A DNA stretch of 64,000 nucleotides. It comes from Amaurobius ferox. Lineage: Eukaryota > Arthropoda > Arachnida > Araneae > Amaurobiidae. Each line of letters starts with the position of its first letter. Position 1 is the stretch's first letter. Below are positions 10,371-22,843 of this stretch, in pieces. The stretch spans positions 116,196,565-116,260,564 of the forward strand of contig OX578142.1 in assembly GCA_951213105.1 (NCBI GenBank), given 5' to 3'. The position numbers were made by a program, and so were the translations under genes. The notes beneath the pieces are model-generated. The model was not told the DNA's origin, did no database searches, and saw only the letters and a program-made list of their open reading frames with translations.

Positions 10371-11675
10371 CAAGAAAGATCAATCATGCTTAAAGCATTG
10401 ATTATGAAACACTTTCCAACTTCAATGCAATTTTATTTAAACATGTCTAAAATGCAATACATTCCTCGGTAATATTTTAAAACTTCTCACAATACTACAT
10501 TGATTTATTATATTTGAAAACTTAAACATTCATCGAAAAAAATGAACTTCATTCAAATGACGGCATTGAAATATAAATTGCCTGGTTTAAACATCTCTAA
10601 AATGTGATATATTACTCGGTAACAATTTTAGAATTATCATAATACCACGATAATTTATTATATTTAAAAACTTCATCGAAAACAACTGAAATTCATTCAA
10701 ATGACGTCATAGAAAAAATAACACGCCTGGCTCTCTCTAAAAAAGCAGCATTTCATTCATAAATAATTTCCCATTCATGTCATTCATCACAATACTATAA
10801 TAATTTATTTTATTTAAAAATTAAGACCATGGAACTATAAGTAATTTAACTCTATGCTGAAAACTTCATCGCAAAAAATCGTCCTTCTCTCGGTAAAGTC
10901 AATGAATATTTCTTTCATATCAGCTATGCAGACTCCATGAGCTAAATTCTTTTGCATTAAAAAAATACAGCAATTCCTATACAACTCATCCTACATATTT
11001 TGCTGTTTACATTTCACATAAGTAAAAAATAGGCTTCGTTAGAGAAATAATCAAAGTTGGATGCGCATTTAAACTCAAATATATTGTCATTGCGTTGTTT
11101 CAGTATGTAGATGCACAGAATTTAAGCGAAAATAAAGAGGTTTTACAACGAATACAACACTCAATATGAATTACAAAGAACTTTAAAAATGACGATTTTG
11201 AGACAAGATGGATGCCGTATTATATTTTGAAGTTGGTCACGTGATCGTTTCATATCATGGTCACGTGATCGCTTCATATAAGAGGTGTAATTATTATTTT
11301 AATTTTTATTTAAAAAACTACTGAATATATTTTGCTGATTTTTTTTTTATATATTTTATGGAATAATTTGAATATTACCTAAAATTTTTCGAAACAATTT
11401 GTGAATTTTAAATCCGCTTAAAAAATGTTTGAAAAATTAGGTCCCATAGGGTTCAATGTATTTCATTTTTTCAACCCGGGTTCAATCCAAAACTAATTGG
11501 GTGATATTATTTATTTATATTCCCATAGGTCCTACAGACCGTCTGAACAACATACTAAAATTTCATTTTGATTAAGTCATTTTTACGGCAGTTATCGTGC
11601 TAACGGACAGACAGACAGACAGACAGAATGAACAAAGTCATAAGCACTTTTCAACTTTGTTGTAAAGTGTTAAAA
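10371..11675 (+). mobile_element. Family A element, copy A1
   Basis: Starts caagaaagatcaatcatgct, with a hairpin AATCATGCTT/AAGCATTGATT next to the end. It carries paired tcacgtgatc boxes near 11240-11275, and finishes ggacagacagacagacagac, acaaagtcata, gttgtaaagtgttaaaa. About 1.3 kb, non-coding. On the opposite strand it has a GTCY microsatellite near one end and a hairpin near the other, like mini-me/DINE-type Helitron derivatives, but no CTRR end is seen. Confidence 0.8.
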
Positions 11676-14344
11676 ACAAACTTGTGTCTACGTACATATG
11701 TAAAATTATGCTTATAAAAAAACAACTCCGTAAAAAAAAGTTATTACTAAAGGGAATGGCGTTACTTTTATATTCAGCTGCATGTTATTTCATACAACGG
11801 GATAAAAAGCAGAAATTATTTAAAATGTATTTACCCCCCTCCCCCCCAAGGTAGATGATTTGTTCACTACTTTCTAAATTAAATACAATTTTTAAGACAG
11901 TGGATGTCAGTCGGAATTATTTAGTCACAAGCAAAAGCATTGTTAAAATTTGATATCATCTTCAATTTTATAGTAATCATAATTCGTATAGTAATCATAG
12001 TAATGAAAGAATTAAAATTTATGAAAATTTTAATGCGTAAGAATACATTTTTTTTCATATTCTACGTTCATTTCCAGATAGTAATTTCTATTTTCTTCAA
12101 CATTTGACAGACTTTACAGCTAGTTTTAAGTCATTCCATTATTCATAAACTATTGATTTTTTCATGACCAATATTCTTTCGATATTTTTTGTTTAGCCTC
12201 AACAGCTGAGTCGTATCTTAAACTATTAGATTTCATCTATTGTCCATATCGAACGCCTTAAAAACTCATTGTAATGCAAGGAGTAGATTGACTGTTGGGT
12301 TCATTAACTGTTGAGTAATTATTTTATTTTGGATTTATGAAGACCTCGAAACCCTGACTATTGGATCGAGAAACCAGCGCTTTACCTACTGAGCTGCCTG
12401 ATATCCAGAAGGGACCCCACATTTGCGTCCTTAAATTTGAAGTCGAGGTACATCGTCTGAACAAATTCACTATTTTTCTACAATACATAGTCTATGTAAA
12501 GGAAAAGGATTATGATGGGGTTCGAAACCCCATACCTCAGATTGTAATGGACTTTCCTTATTTGAGCACTTTTCCCAATGATTCCTGTGTCTCATTCTGT
12601 GAAGTCTATGGCGACGATAACTTTTGAACAAATTAAAATAACAGAATAAAATTTTAAATCAGTATTTCAGTTGATAAACGTCAGAGGTCTATTGATATTT
12701 AGAGTGGTCGGAAGGTACCAAATTCGTCTAACATCTTTTTTTTTCAAAAATTGACAAAAATTATAAAATAAATAAACTACAAATTGTTACAAAATAGTCA
12801 TTTTATGTGTACTTTTTAATTCAAACCTCTATGAAGAATCATAGAATCTACCCGCTTTTGAACCCCATTTAGTTCAAAACCAAGGTATCATTTATAGAAT
12901 GTTATAAGAAGTACCTGAAGAAGTACCTGAGCTCAAGCAACGATTCATTTCGGAATTTTATTTTAATTCGAATTAGTTTAACAGTTATAAATTTTAAACC
13001 CAAATCTCGGCCCATTTTTCTTCATTTGCACTTAAGATTTATCTACACTAAAACGAAGCAGACGATCCCGAAAATGGATCAGCGAACGTATTATTATTAA
13101 ATAGAGAGTAGTATTTGCATGTGGGTGCACCCGTCGATGGCACTCCTTTAGGAGTGCTCTCGCGTAGCGGGCGTATACCTATTTAGACACTTGTGTAAGG
13201 CATTACACCCGTGCAGTGGGCGTATCGTTAATGAATAGCGTGGGTTGTCAATTTTGCATGTTACAGATGTATCAGACGATGCACTTAACGACAGAGCAGC
13301 GGGCATATACGCTGTCGACAGCTACTACAAAACAGATATTGCAAAGAAATAAATGGACACAATTGCTTAAAAGTTAACACGCTCCGTTTTGTGGACATTT
13401 CAAATGTCTCTTTTCCGTTTGGAGCGCTATATCTCTGGAACAAATTGAACAAATCAAATGCAATTATTCTAATGGATAGATGTCAGAAGTTTGTCGAATT
13501 TTAAGATGCTCGTGTAAAGAGAAGACATTTTACATTGTTATTTTAATTGGTAATACGAGTAATATAAACCTTGTGGATTTTCAACTTGACAAACAAATCT
13601 ATACGTAAGTCCGTGACCAGTAGTTCGAACCGGACCTTGTATTTCACATAACTTAATGCAAAAGTTCAGTTTAGGTTCCGCCTATCAATCCTCTCCTCCC
13701 GTTATGAATTTTAATTTCGCATTTGGAAGATTCTCGGGATATATATAGATGTGTAGAATACATATGTGTAGGAAATCTAGTATGTGTAGAAAATCCTCCT
13801 TCAAAAAGCAGTGAAACCCAAGTCGAAAGATAGTGATGATATGGATATATGTATGTACTTTTTTCACGTTTGTAATGTATTCTTATGAGAAACTAGAACG
13901 AGTCCTAAGTATGTGCCCGCTGTGTAAATAATGCAAATTAGGATGGAAATAATACAACTCAATTTGCGAAATGCCAGTTTTGAACAAAAATCGTTCTCGC
14001 ACTCAAGTTTTTCCATTCGCAACCAAGCCAATTATATAGCGTAATTTGATAATGGCTATATAAATGTTTCACTGCTTGTTAAAAATGCCCTGTGTTTCGT
14101 AGTTAAAGTATGATATAACAACAGACACTTGGGAGTGGCCTCAGTAAGAAGAGAATCTCCTTTCTCTGTGCGTGGGAATGGCCTCGGAAAAGGGTCCTCT
14201 CCGTAATGGGGAAGCGTTCGGTTTATGCAAAACGTCTAAACTGGGACATTTCCAAATATTTACCTAAAAAAAACCTGGGACATTATAAAAAATAATAACT
14301 AGGCATTTTAGGTTCTCAGAATTTGTAAAACGAGCAAAATTTTC
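11676..14344. other. Intron sequence, no gene recognised
   Basis: AT-rich except for 13125-13330, which is GC-richer and holds the perfect hairpin gcactcctttaggagtgc (13140-13157) and a gggcgtatac/gggcatatac pair. The tRNA-like remnant at 12345 is listed separately. Confidence 0.4.
12345..12408 (-). other. tRNA-like remnant
   Basis: The minus strand reads ggcagctcagtaggtaaagc (good A box), then cagggtttcgaggt (degenerate B box). Only a pseudo-tRNA or SINE head is supported. Confidence 0.4.
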
Positions 14345-14358
14345 ACACCATTTTCACT

Positions 14359-14416
14359 CCGGCCACACAAGCAGCAACCATAAGCCTTCGGGTTGGTCGT
14401 GTGGTCTGGGCTTTCT
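14359..14416 (+). mobile_element. Isolated 58-bp hairpin retroposon-like insert, perfect 14-bp TSD
   Basis: acaccattttcact occurs exactly at 14345-14358 and 14417-14430, with 58 bp between. The insert reads ccggccacacaagcagcaac, cataagccttcgggttggtc, gtgtggtctgggctttct. Outer stem 14361-14368 pairs with 14399-14406 (one G-T). Inner pairs are ACC/GGT, then AGCC/GGTT closing the loop TTCG (14387-14390), a C(UUCG)G tetraloop. No SINE body or head is attached. Confidence 0.9.
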
Positions 14417-15217
14417 ACACCATTTTCACTGGTAATTTGACTCGGCACTGATATCCTTCAGCTTTAGTTTACTTCACACCTCAAATTTGCTTTCACAATA
14501 TTTTTCCCACAGGGAAACTCATCAAATAAGTCCTTCATTAAAATCCGTAATTTTTTATCAAGGACACTTAAAAAGTGAGAGATTTGGAATAAATTTGGGA
14601 TTTATCAAAATTTATCAAGAAATGGGACTGTCCCGGAAGAAACAGAACGAGTAGGAACCCTACCTTATAAGCGTCAATAATTGCGTAACCAGTGCAGGTA
14701 TAATGATGAAATTAGCAGATATGATCCTCACACGCGCAAGTTTGACGCGAGTTTTGCTTTGATTTTGTGGCATATGATTTTATGGATATGATTTTGTGAC
14801 TTATGTAATATGATTTTAACATATGGAATATGATTGTGGAATATAATTTTGTTACATATGATCTTGTGGAACACTTAAAATGCAAATGGAATCCAAAAGC
14901 AAAAGCAAGTCTTTTCTTTTTCTCTTTTGCAAAAAAAAAAAAAAAAAAAAAAGTAATAAAGTAGATTACTTTAGCTGCAATCATGAAGATATACAAAGTA
15001 TTCGACTTCCAATTTGACCAGAACTTTATAACAAGCCTGAATGAAATACTAATCTGTAGGTGCATCATATCAGTAGCATAGAAAAACAGATAAATTGCAG
15101 AACAACTATTTTTAATTTAAAAATGATTATCTATAAAGGTAATATAAGTATAAGGTGTTCATAACGATATGCCTGTACCACCTTTAAAACAAATTTAAAA
15201 AAATGTAGTTAACTTAC

Positions 15218-15400
15218 ATGAGGCCTGAGCCACACAATTTGAGGATCTCTTTGTCTTCTGCTATGGTACAAAGTGGTCTCAGAGGGTGGAAAGTCGTTGT
15301 CTAAAAAAAGGCCTTCATCTTCTGAGACATTTGTCATAGAGCTGCTGTCTCTGTTTGCAGGGTAGGCTAAATCATCAACGATTGCTATACTTGCCCCCTG
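15218..15400 (-). CDS. Calpain exon leading into protease core I
   Basis: A 183-nt exon (61 codons) with a strong gtaagtt donor below 15218. Its acceptor is a tandem NAGNAG (tagcag), so the exon may start at 15400 or 15397, adding or dropping one Gln. The product starts QGASIAIVDDLAYPANRDSS, is acidic and Ser-rich in the middle, then reads EGLFLDNDFPPSETTLYHSR and ends DPQIVWLRPH. GLFxDxxFPPxxxxLY and WxRP are hallmarks of the stretch immediately before the calpain catalytic Cys helix. Splicing to 4665-4796 removes a 10.4-kb intron that holds SINEs, MITEs, a Helitron-free repeat field and a 58-bp hairpin insert. Phase is 0 at both borders. Confidence 0.93.
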
Positions 15401-15612
15401 CTAAAAGAAAAAATAATCAAGAAAGTATATAGTTTCTACGAATTTATTGCTAAATTTGAAATCGCAATTTATTATATAAGCTTATGTTACAAATAGTAAA
15501 AATATAAGTATCTGAGGTAACAAAAGTAATGCCAGTTTCGTGCTATGATACACTGAGAGTAAATGACAAAAGTAGTGCCAAAATTACGCAATAAATGTAT
15601 TTTATTAATATA

Positions 15613-16117
15613 CAAGGGGTTTTAAAAAGACTGAACAGGCTTACAACGTAGTGTTAGACATACATACTTTCAATTGGAAAATTGCTTTGTATCGTGAGAA
15701 AAGTTTGTCTAAAATATTTTCAAAACTATGGGATGTATTTGCATAAAATTACAAAATCTAACTTTTTATAGGGCCCTTTTAGAGCAAAATATCCAATGAC
15801 TCGAAAAATGTTTATAAACTTTAGTGTAATAATTAGCAATAATGTAATATTTAGCAAAGCATGAGGAATAAAATAAAATTTCTGACCTGCAAAAAATCCC
15901 ACTCTCTTACTAACAGCAATTTATTTTCGAAAGAATTTAAAGAACACCCCCAAAATAAAGCTATAGTGTACTAAGTGTACTGTTTTAGAAGTGTTTTAAT
16001 ACAATTTTTCTTACGATTTAAACAATTTTCCAATTGGAAGTATGTGTCTAGCGCTAACTTTTGAAACTTATAAACCTGATCAGTTTCTTTTTTGTTGTTG
16101 TTGTTTTCTAAACCCTG
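15613..16117. mobile_element. Tc1/mariner-type MITE, TA target
   Basis: About 505 bp between TA dinucleotides (15611-15612, 16118-16119). Inverted ends are caaggggttttaaaaagact and (reversed) cagggtttagaaaac; inner inverted blocks caattggaaaattg match as well. No transposase. Confidence 0.7.
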
Positions 16118-16119
16118 TA

Positions 16120-16824
16120 TACTTTGAAAGCTCGTGATAGGAAGTTCCGGAAAATACCATGGTTAATTCAAAGATGCCGCCTTCAAGGTGGTATTCAAGC
16201 AGTGTATTTTTATAACAGCCACATTTATAATACAAAATTTAAAACCTAAAACATGCCTCTTTGACTGCATAATATTGGTGTTTTCCCAATGTGCCCTTTT
16301 TTTTTTAATATTAAGTCTCCCCATTTTTGCCGAGAGCATGTGGTGATTTGAATTGGAATATTTTTACATATCGAGTTTTGACTTACGGATATTTTTAGTT
16401 AATGCCATATTTGAATAAGTGATGATCGAAAATATAACAATATAGCCAGGAAGCAGAAGTGTCGTTAGTGCAATGAGCCAGTTTTAAACCGAATCAGCCA
16501 TGGAAAATACATTTCATTCCAAGCATATTTAGGAAATTTGGAAAGCAGATTTTGGTCAGAGGTTAGTCGAGAACAAGGACACAACTCAAAGAAAATATTT
16601 ACAAATCAAAATTTGTGAATTATTTGGGCAACAAAAGTGACAACTGTCTCTTCATTCTAGCAATTAAGGGTCCCTATGGAAGCAAAATGAATTCTAACAT
16701 TTTTAGTATCATTCTAAAGGATATAGGCAACCTTTTTACCAAGGGCAGTTTTCTTCAAAGGTTAAGTTCCCCCCTTAAAGATTTAAAGTTTTTAATTTTC
16801 GTTATTTGCCTACATTGAAAAATG

Positions 16825-16870
<46 letters not shown>

Positions 16871-17344
16871 TAACGTTACTGTAGTAGCTGGCATGCGATA
16901 TGTAAAATTTAGGAATTTAGGTCCCTAACGACCATTACTCCTACTTCTGTCTGCTATTGTATGATAACCATAACAGTCTATCATCCGTGGGCCCGTGACT
17001 GCATAAAAAGCATGTGCTCAAATATATCTTCTAATTCGACATATAAATACTATATATTTCTTAATCCACAGTTTTTAGTAGATTACTTCTGTATTTGTAT
17101 TCTACTTAGTGTTTCTGCGCATTCTTTTAGAACAATTTGTAACTCCAAAAATTACTTCTTCGTACTAAAATATGAATTACTTTGTTCCGAAACCTATTTT
17201 ATGTGTTTCAACTCTCCCTCGCCAAGAGAAAAATGTAGCTTGTACATATAGGTTGCATAACAGTTTAACAACATTTCTTCAAAGTTAACAAAAAAGATCA
17301 ATGAAACTCACAATTCGACACATAAATAAATTGATAGTATAATT
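16120..17344. other. Intron with long poly-T
   Basis: A poly-T tract of about 42 bases lies at 16828-16869. No gene or recognisable element elsewhere. Confidence 0.4.
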
Positions 17345-18295
17345 TCAGCAAAAGTAAAAATAAAATCTGATGTGTACAGCACATGACTTTTGCTACAATG
17401 ACTTACTTCAATGACTTGCTACAATGACTTATTAAGTTTTGGCACTTTTGTCAACATATTAATCCAAACAGAATGACTTACTCCAACTCACATGCAAAAT
17501 CCTCATCAAAATACAATGGACATTTAAATAATATCCAGTAAAATAAATGACTATTGGCAAATTCTTGGGCGCGAAAATCCAAAACTATTACAAAAAGAAT
17601 TTCTCTCGTGAACGAAAGTCCACGATAATGATGTTAACAGATTTGTAGTATAATATTGCATATGGTAAATGAACAAAAAATTTTTGATAAATTTATTTGA
17701 AAATGAGTACTATCTCAATAACGGTTCCTTCTAGCATTCGAAAATTTGTGTCATTAATTTTATAATGAGAAATTACGTATGAAATGATTATTTATTTAAC
17801 AGTATTAATAGTTCTGATCGTTTAATGACTTTTATCACAAATAAATTCGAAAATCGTGCACTAGCTCGAGAACGGTTCATGCTAGCGTTCTAAAAATTGT
17901 ATCATTCGTTTTCAAATAAAATATTAATATACAATGATTATTTATTTATCATTATGGAAGGTTCGGATTTTTTTCAAAAATTTATTCGAAAAGGTGTGTG
18001 TGTGTGTGTGTGGAGGGGGGTCTTCCGAACATTCGATTGCGTTTAAAATTAATAAATCTTCAGTAGTCACTGATTGTAATAATCGTACCACATTATTATC
18101 AAAGCATTTCATTCATTCTTTAAATATCGCGTCTACAGTCTCACGGACACACACGCAGACAGACACACTAACACATACACACTCTAACATATACACACTC
18201 TTGCACACACACATAGGCATCTCCTCATAAACGTTCGATTCCTGTTCAGATATGTCTAAAACGCGATCTTCCGTCGAAAACTTGAATTCAGATTT
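17345..18295 (+). repeat. Interspersed family C, copy 2
   Basis: Runs from ctgatgtgtacagcacatga to gatcttccgtcgaaaactt and contains the ctcgagaacggttcatgcta and tccgaacattcgattgcgt landmarks. A (TG)n tract lies at 17994-18011. Confidence 0.7.
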
Positions 18296-18364
18296 TTTTA
18301 CCTCGTGACACGATCCCTTTTACACGATTTACCCGTTACACGATCCCTTTTACACGATTTACCC

Positions 18365-18654
18365 CTGGGACGCGGTAGCCCATTGGTTAGCGCGCTGGAG
18401 TTGTACTCGGTAGGCCCGGGTTCGATTCCAGCCACTGCCAAAACTGCCGCTGTGTTCACGCGGAGTACGATCACGTTAAACATGTGGGTCCGTAAGTCCT
18501 TCCGAGAGGTTGGTGGTAGGGGAAGGAGGGTACGGTCCCTGTGGATGCCTCCCCCACTGGGTTCCGGTCTAAATTGGGTGGCACTTCCCGGCCGTCCAAA
18601 CAGGTACCTTACACCTTTCTGGTAGGTCGGACGGTCTGGGTAACAACAAGAACA
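18365..18654 (+). mobile_element. tRNA-headed SINE with 11-bp TSD
   Basis: Flanked by acgatttaccc (18354-18364, 18655-18665). The head has A box ggtagcccattggttagcgc and B box gggttcgattcc. From about 18452 the body gtgttcacgcggagtacgat is the same one that follows the 5S heads at 34.6 and 35.0 kb. It ends with the tail hairpin ggccgtcc..ggacggtctggg. It inserted into a 29-bp direct repeat (18305-18364). Confidence 0.92.
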
Positions 18655-18746
18655 ACGATTTACCCGTTACACGATCTATTGCCAAGTTCTTCTCCTAGGG
18701 TTTTTGAATCTTTAGTTTTTGTTTTGCATTGAGAAGAGCGTATATT

Positions 18747-19185
18747 TTTAACACTTTAAACCATAGTTGAAAAGTGTTTATGACTTCGTTCATTCTGTCT
18801 GTCTGTCTGTCTGTCCGTTAGCACGATAACTGCCGTAAAAATGACTTTATCAAAATGAAATTTTAGTATGTTTTTCAGACGGTCTGTGGGACCTATGGGA
18901 ATATAAATATATAATATCACCCAATTAGTTTTTTATTGAACCCGGGTTGAAAAAATGAAATACATTGAACCCTATGGGACCTAATTTTTCAAACATTTTT
19001 TAAGCAAATTTAAAATTCACAAATTGCTTCGAAATTTTTAGGAAATATTCACTTTATCCCATACAATATATAAAAAAAATTTCAGTAAAATATGTTAAGT
19101 AGTTTTTTAATTAAAAATTATTTAATATAGGGAAAAAAACAAATTCAATTAAATTCTGATTTTTGGGATATCCTCCAGAAAGAAA
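18747..19185 (-). mobile_element. Family A copy A4, 3' portion (split)
   Basis: Reverse-oriented GTCY end of a family A element: aacactttaaaccatagttg, gtctgtctgtctgtctgtcc, cccgggttgaaaaaatgaaa. The rest of A4 is at 21255-22843; the two parts join in register if copy A5 is removed. Confidence 0.85.
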
Positions 19186-21254
19186 CAAGAAAGATCAATC
19201 ATGCATAAGCATTGATTATGAAACACTTTCCAACTGAAATGTAATTTCATTTAAAAATTTCTAAAATGTGATTCATTCAGTGGTAATATCTTTTACATTA
19301 TCACAGTACTACAGTAATTTATTATACTTAAATATTTAAAACTGTATCGAAATATAAATCATCTGATTCTTTATGCAAAATCAATGAATATTTCATTCAT
19401 ATAACTTGTATTCCAGACTCCAGAGCTAAATAATTTTGTGTGAAAAAAATTCAGCAATTCTTATGTAATTCATCTTACAATCGCTTGAGATATTTGCATT
19501 CTGCATATGTTAAAATTAGGCTTCCTTGAAGAAATAATAAAAGTTTAGGGATCATTTAAAATCACAACTATTGTAATTGCATAGGCACGGAATTTAGATA
19601 CACAGATAATACACAGATAATATATATGTGTATGTGTATGTACTCAAAGTATTGGAATCGTGCCGAAGATCGGAACTCGAATTTTCAAAGTATCTACACG
19701 TTTTGGGACTTCTAGAACACGAAAAAACTACTTTTAGGAAGACGTCTGTGTGTGTAAGGGTGTATCTGTGTATGTTTCTGTGTGTCTGTGTGGATATTAC
19801 ATCCACTCTAATTGAAAAACTAATGGACCGAATTTCATACAATTTGGTAGGTATGTTTTTTGTGGGAAATCCTGATGTTCATTAGATTATAGTACGATTC
19901 GCAATAAAAGAATCTGCCTTCTTTGCGAAATGGCCGCAGAAATTGCCTTTATCCACTCTAGCTAAAAACTAATGAACCAAATTTAACAAAATTTGGAGTA
20001 TAATATTTCAATAACCTACAAGTGATTTATATACCAAATTTAACAAAATTTTGTACGAGTATATAAATCATTTGTAGGTTATTCTACTACGATTCGGGAA
20101 AAAGGAACGGGCTATTTTTGCGAAATGGCCAGCAAAAATCGTTATATATAAAAATAAAAGACTACGTGTGCTCAATTATATCAATTAAATTCCTATTTTA
20201 TATGTGATTTTTGACAACAAAAAGAATAAGACTAACCCCATTACTCTAGGACTAGCCGTTCTTGAGATATTCTAGTTTTTTCGCGTTTTCGCTACGCCAC
20301 CTTTGACAATAAGTCCAGCTATCAAATGAGAACCAAATTTAAGTTTAACGTGTAAATTCAATGTCATTTAAAATACTTATGTTGTGCAGATAAACTCAAA
20401 TTATCATTGAATAAATAAAGAGAACGAATATGAGTCTGCAGAGAAAGACATGTGCTGTCCACATCAGAATTTTTAACAATATTACACCAATGATTTATAG
20501 AAGTGAACGGGGATTATTTTCAGGCCATTTCGAAAAAAATGTATAATCTATATTTAAAGATCCATCAAATTTTTGTCGAATAAAATGTTCAACAAATTTA
20601 AGCTGTGTACCAAATTTTAACTCTCTAGGACGTAGGAAAGTGCATTTAAAATGCCATCAATTAAATTTATCATGAAGAGTTATATAAAATTTAAAAAAAA
20701 TGAAAAATTGTTATCTACCAAATTTATCTTAAAATATGAAGCCACTCCCATATGCAAAACGTTTAAACAAATGGAGAGATATTTATTATATAATATCTCT
20801 CTCTTTTCTTTCTGGAAGATATCCCAAAGTCAGAATTTAATTGAATTTGTTTTTTTCCCTATATTAAATAATTTTTTTAATTAAAAAACTACTTAACATA
20901 TTTTACTGAATTTTTTTTTATATATTCTATGGGATAATGTGAATATTTCCTAAAAATTTCGAAGCAATTCGTGAATTTTAAATTTACTTAAAAAATTTTT
21001 GAAAAATTAGGTCCCATAGGGTTCAATGTATTTCATTTTTTCAACCCGGGTTCAATAAAAAACTAATTGGGTGATATTATTTATTTATATTCCCATAGGT
21101 CCTACAGACCGTCTGAACGACATACTAAAATTTCATTTTGATAAACTCATTTTTACGGCAGTTATCGTGCTAACGGACAGACAGACAGACAGACAGACAG
21201 ACAGAATGAACAAAGTCATAAACACTTTTCAACTTTGTTGTAAAGTGTTAAAAA
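19186..21254 (+). mobile_element. Family A copy A5, inserted inside A4
   Basis: A complete forward element of 2069 bp from caagaaagatcaatcatgca to gttgtaaagtgttaaaa. Compared with the 1.3-kb copies it carries about 0.75 kb extra, including a family-C-like end (inverse of tgatgtgrgcagcacatg) and a cgaagatcggaactcgaat block shared with A4. It has a private inverted duplication at 20005-20085. Confidence 0.85.
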
Positions 21255-22365
21255 GAGATATATTATATAATAAATATCTTTCCAAGTGTTTAATCATTTT
21301 GTATGTGAGAGAGGCTTCACATTTTAAAATAAATTTGGTAGATAACAATTTTTCAATTTTTTTTTTTAATTTTATATAACTCTTCATGATATACTTATTT
21401 GATGGCATTTTTAATGCACTTTCCTACGTCCTAGAGAGTTAAAATTTGGTACACAGCTTAAATTTATTGAACATTTTATTCTACAAAAATTTGGTGGATC
21501 TTTAAATATAGATCACACATTTTTTTTCGAAATGGCCTGCAAATAATCCCCGTTCACTTCTATAAATCATTGTTGTAATATTGTTAAAAATTCTGATGTG
21601 AGCAGCACATGTCTTTCCCTGCAGACACATATTCACGTTCTCTTTATTTCTTCAATAATAATTTGAGTTTATCTGCACAAAATAACAGCCATAAGTATTT
21701 TAAATGGCATTGAATTTGCACGTTAAACTTAAATTTGGTTCTCATTTGATAGCTGGACTTATTGTCAAAGGTGGCTTAGCGAAAACGCGAAAAAACTAGA
21801 ATATCTCAAGAACGGATTGTCTTAGAGTAATGGAGTTAGTCTTATTCTTTTTGTTGTCAAAAATCACGTATGAAATAGGAATTTAATTGATATAATTGAG
21901 TACACGTAGTCTTTTATTTTTATATTTAACGATTTTTGCGGGCCATTTCGCAAAAATAGCCCGTTCCTTTTTCCCGAATCGTACTAGAATAACCTACAAA
22001 TGATTTATATACTAAATTTTGTTAAATTTGTTCCATTAGTTTTTAGCTAGAGTGGATAAAGGCAATTTCTGCCGGCCATTTCACAAAGAAGGCAGATTCT
22101 TTTATTACGGATCGTACTATAATCTAATGAACATCAGGATTTCCCACAAAAAACATACCTACCACATTGTATGAAATTCGGTCCATTAATTTTTCAATTA
22201 GAGTGGATGTAATATCCTCACAGACACACAGAAACATACACAGATACACCCTTACACACACAGACGTCTTCCTAAAAATAGTTTTTTCGTGTTCTAGAAG
22301 TCCCAAAACGTATAGATCCTTTGAAAATTCGAGTTCCGATCTTCGGCACGATTCCAATACTTTGA

Positions 22366-22405
<40 letters not shown>

Positions 22406-22843
22406 TATCTGTGTATCTGTGTATTATCTGTGTATCTAAATTCCGTGCCTATGCAGTTACAATAGTTGTGATTTTAAATGATCCCTAAACTTTTATTATT
22501 TCTTCAGCGAAGCCTAATTTTAACTTATGCAGAATGCAAATATCTCAAGCCATTGTAGGGTGAGTTACATAAGATTTGTTGAATTTTTTTCACACAAAAT
22601 TATTTAGATCTGGAGTCTGGAATACAAGTTATATGAATTATTCATTGATTTTGCATAGAGAATTAGATGATTTATATTTCGATACAGTTTCAAATATTTA
22701 AGTATAATAAATTACTGTAGTACTGTGATAATATAAAAGATATCACCACTGAATGTATCACATTTTAGAGATTTTTAAATGAAATTGCATTTCAGTTGGA
22801 AAGTGTTTCATAATCAATGCTTATGCATGATTGATCTTTCTTG
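21255..22843 (-). mobile_element. Family A copy A4, 5' portion (split)
   Basis: Inverse complement of the first 1.6 kb of A5, ending with gcatgattgatctttcttg. Includes a (CA)n tract at 22366-22401 where A5 has tatatgtgtatgtgtatg. Together with 18747-19185 this makes a 2028-bp element. Confidence 0.85.

Noticed and set aside
14712..15068. 118-codon minus-strand ORF
   Set aside because: Runs through poly-A and a degenerate atatgattttgtgg repeat; no coding character.
18367..18436. A genuine tRNA gene
   Set aside because: Good A and B boxes but no full cloverleaf, and it continues into the SINE body within an 11-bp TSD.
19594..19885. Overlapping 82-85 codon ORFs, mirrored at 22124-22439
   Set aside because: Inverted copies within family A elements, built on TG/CA microsatellites; no protein family.
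21071..21379. 102-codon ORF with a TDRQTDRQTDR repeat (and similar at 31809-32021, 23354-23557)
   Set aside because: Translation of the GACA/GTCY microsatellite in mobile elements.
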